Shown one piece after another: positions 49,620 through 49,695 of a DNA stretch of 49,695 nucleotides. The stretch is from contig NZ_LYVO01000052.1 in assembly GCF_001984055.1 (NCBI RefSeq), positions 1 through 49,695 on the forward strand, in the 5' to 3' direction. This DNA is from Variovorax sp. KK3 (GTDB taxonomy: Bacteria > Pseudomonadota > Gammaproteobacteria > Burkholderiales > Burkholderiaceae_C). The notes beneath the pieces were generated by a model. The model saw nothing but the letters and a program-made list of their open reading frames with translations. It was not told the DNA's origin and did not search any database. The translations under genes and the position numbers were made by a program. The first letter of the stretch is position 1, and each line of letters starts with the position of its first letter.

Positions 49620-49695
49620 TGGCGCGATTCCCCGCCGAGCGCGGTGGTGGGGCGCAGGCCCTGGCCGGGCGCCTGGGCCTTGGGCTGGGTGGCGG
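49616..49695 (-). CDS. lptA: C-terminal fragment of lipopolysaccharide transport periplasmic protein (partial)
   Basis: The last 25 codons of an upstream gene read ATQPKAQAPGQGLRPTTALG... and end in a TGA that overlaps the lptB GTG. The Pro/Gln-rich low-complexity tail and the position directly before lptB agree with lptA. The conserved LptA barrel is outside the window, so the identity rests on synteny. Confidence 0.7.
   Translation of the reverse strand, partial: ATQPKAQAPGQGLRPTTALGGESRQ

Noticed and set aside
1..49695. tRNA, rRNA, riboswitch or insertion-sequence features
   Set aside because: Intergenic spaces were read through and none showed a convincing structure or transposase gene.

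Overview
The window is high-GC DNA with the gene content of a beta-proteobacterium of the order Burkholderiales, most likely family Comamonadaceae (Variovorax or a close relative). The inference rests on two Bug-type periplasmic tricarboxylate receptors, a Burkholderiales-style porin, many LysR regulators beside catabolic operons, the lptA-lptB-rpoN order at the right edge, and pgpA next to a CinA-family gene. No rRNA, tRNA, insertion sequence or CRISPR array was found.

Layout. 1-1563: 5' part of an exported RHS-repeat protein that runs off the left edge. 1.9-5.4 kb: a three-gene operon (SDR dehydrogenase, saccharopine-dehydrogenase-like reductase, acyl-CoA ligase) with a good sigma-70 promoter, facing an ICL/PEP-mutase-family gene. 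6.3-9.4 kb: a small lipoprotein, a LuxR-type response regulator with a hybrid histidine kinase, and a 91-residue unknown. 9.4-13.1 kb: LysR regulator divergent from a Bug receptor coupled to an FAD-dependent aromatic hydroxylase. 13.1-16.5 kb: AraC regulator and OsmC-like protein divergent from two methyltransferases. 16.6-23.9 kb: a complete uptake-and-degradation cassette: divergent LysR, HpcH/HpaI aldolase, pyrone-dicarboxylate-lactonase-like amidohydrolase, a seven-repeat EPTP/EAR beta-propeller protein, an unknown 399-residue protein, a Bug receptor and a porin. 23.9-29.5 kb: pgpA, a CinA/PncC-type amidase, a hipBA toxin-antitoxin pair, an NTF2-like protein, a GNAT acetyltransferase, an MFS transporter and a YecA/SEC-C protein.

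29.6-42.9 kb is the most unusual part. A membrane-anchored glutamate-synthase-like protein is coupled to a kinase-fold protein. Then come an orphan type III secretion chaperone (SycD/LcrH type) with a coiled-coil, two-TM partner, a PIN-domain protein, and a 965-residue protein joining a peptidoglycan-binding domain, a GH19 muramidase/chitinase domain, a papain-like protease and an alpha/beta hydrolase. An RlmL-like rRNA methyltransferase and a NarL-type two-component pair follow. Last is an AT-richer gene for a leucine-rich-repeat protein with an F-box-like tail. No secretion apparatus genes are present, so these look like orphan effectors or toxins whose delivery machinery would lie elsewhere.

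43-45.4 kb: two small membrane proteins, cytochrome b561 and two YceI proteins, probably one operon, ending at a strong hairpin. 45.5-49.7 kb (minus strand): the conserved lptA-lptB-rpoN block followed by a phospholipase-D-like lipoprotein.

All calls come from reading motifs and context; no database search was run. Starts were chosen by ribosome-binding site, domain boundary and operon spacing where these were visible.
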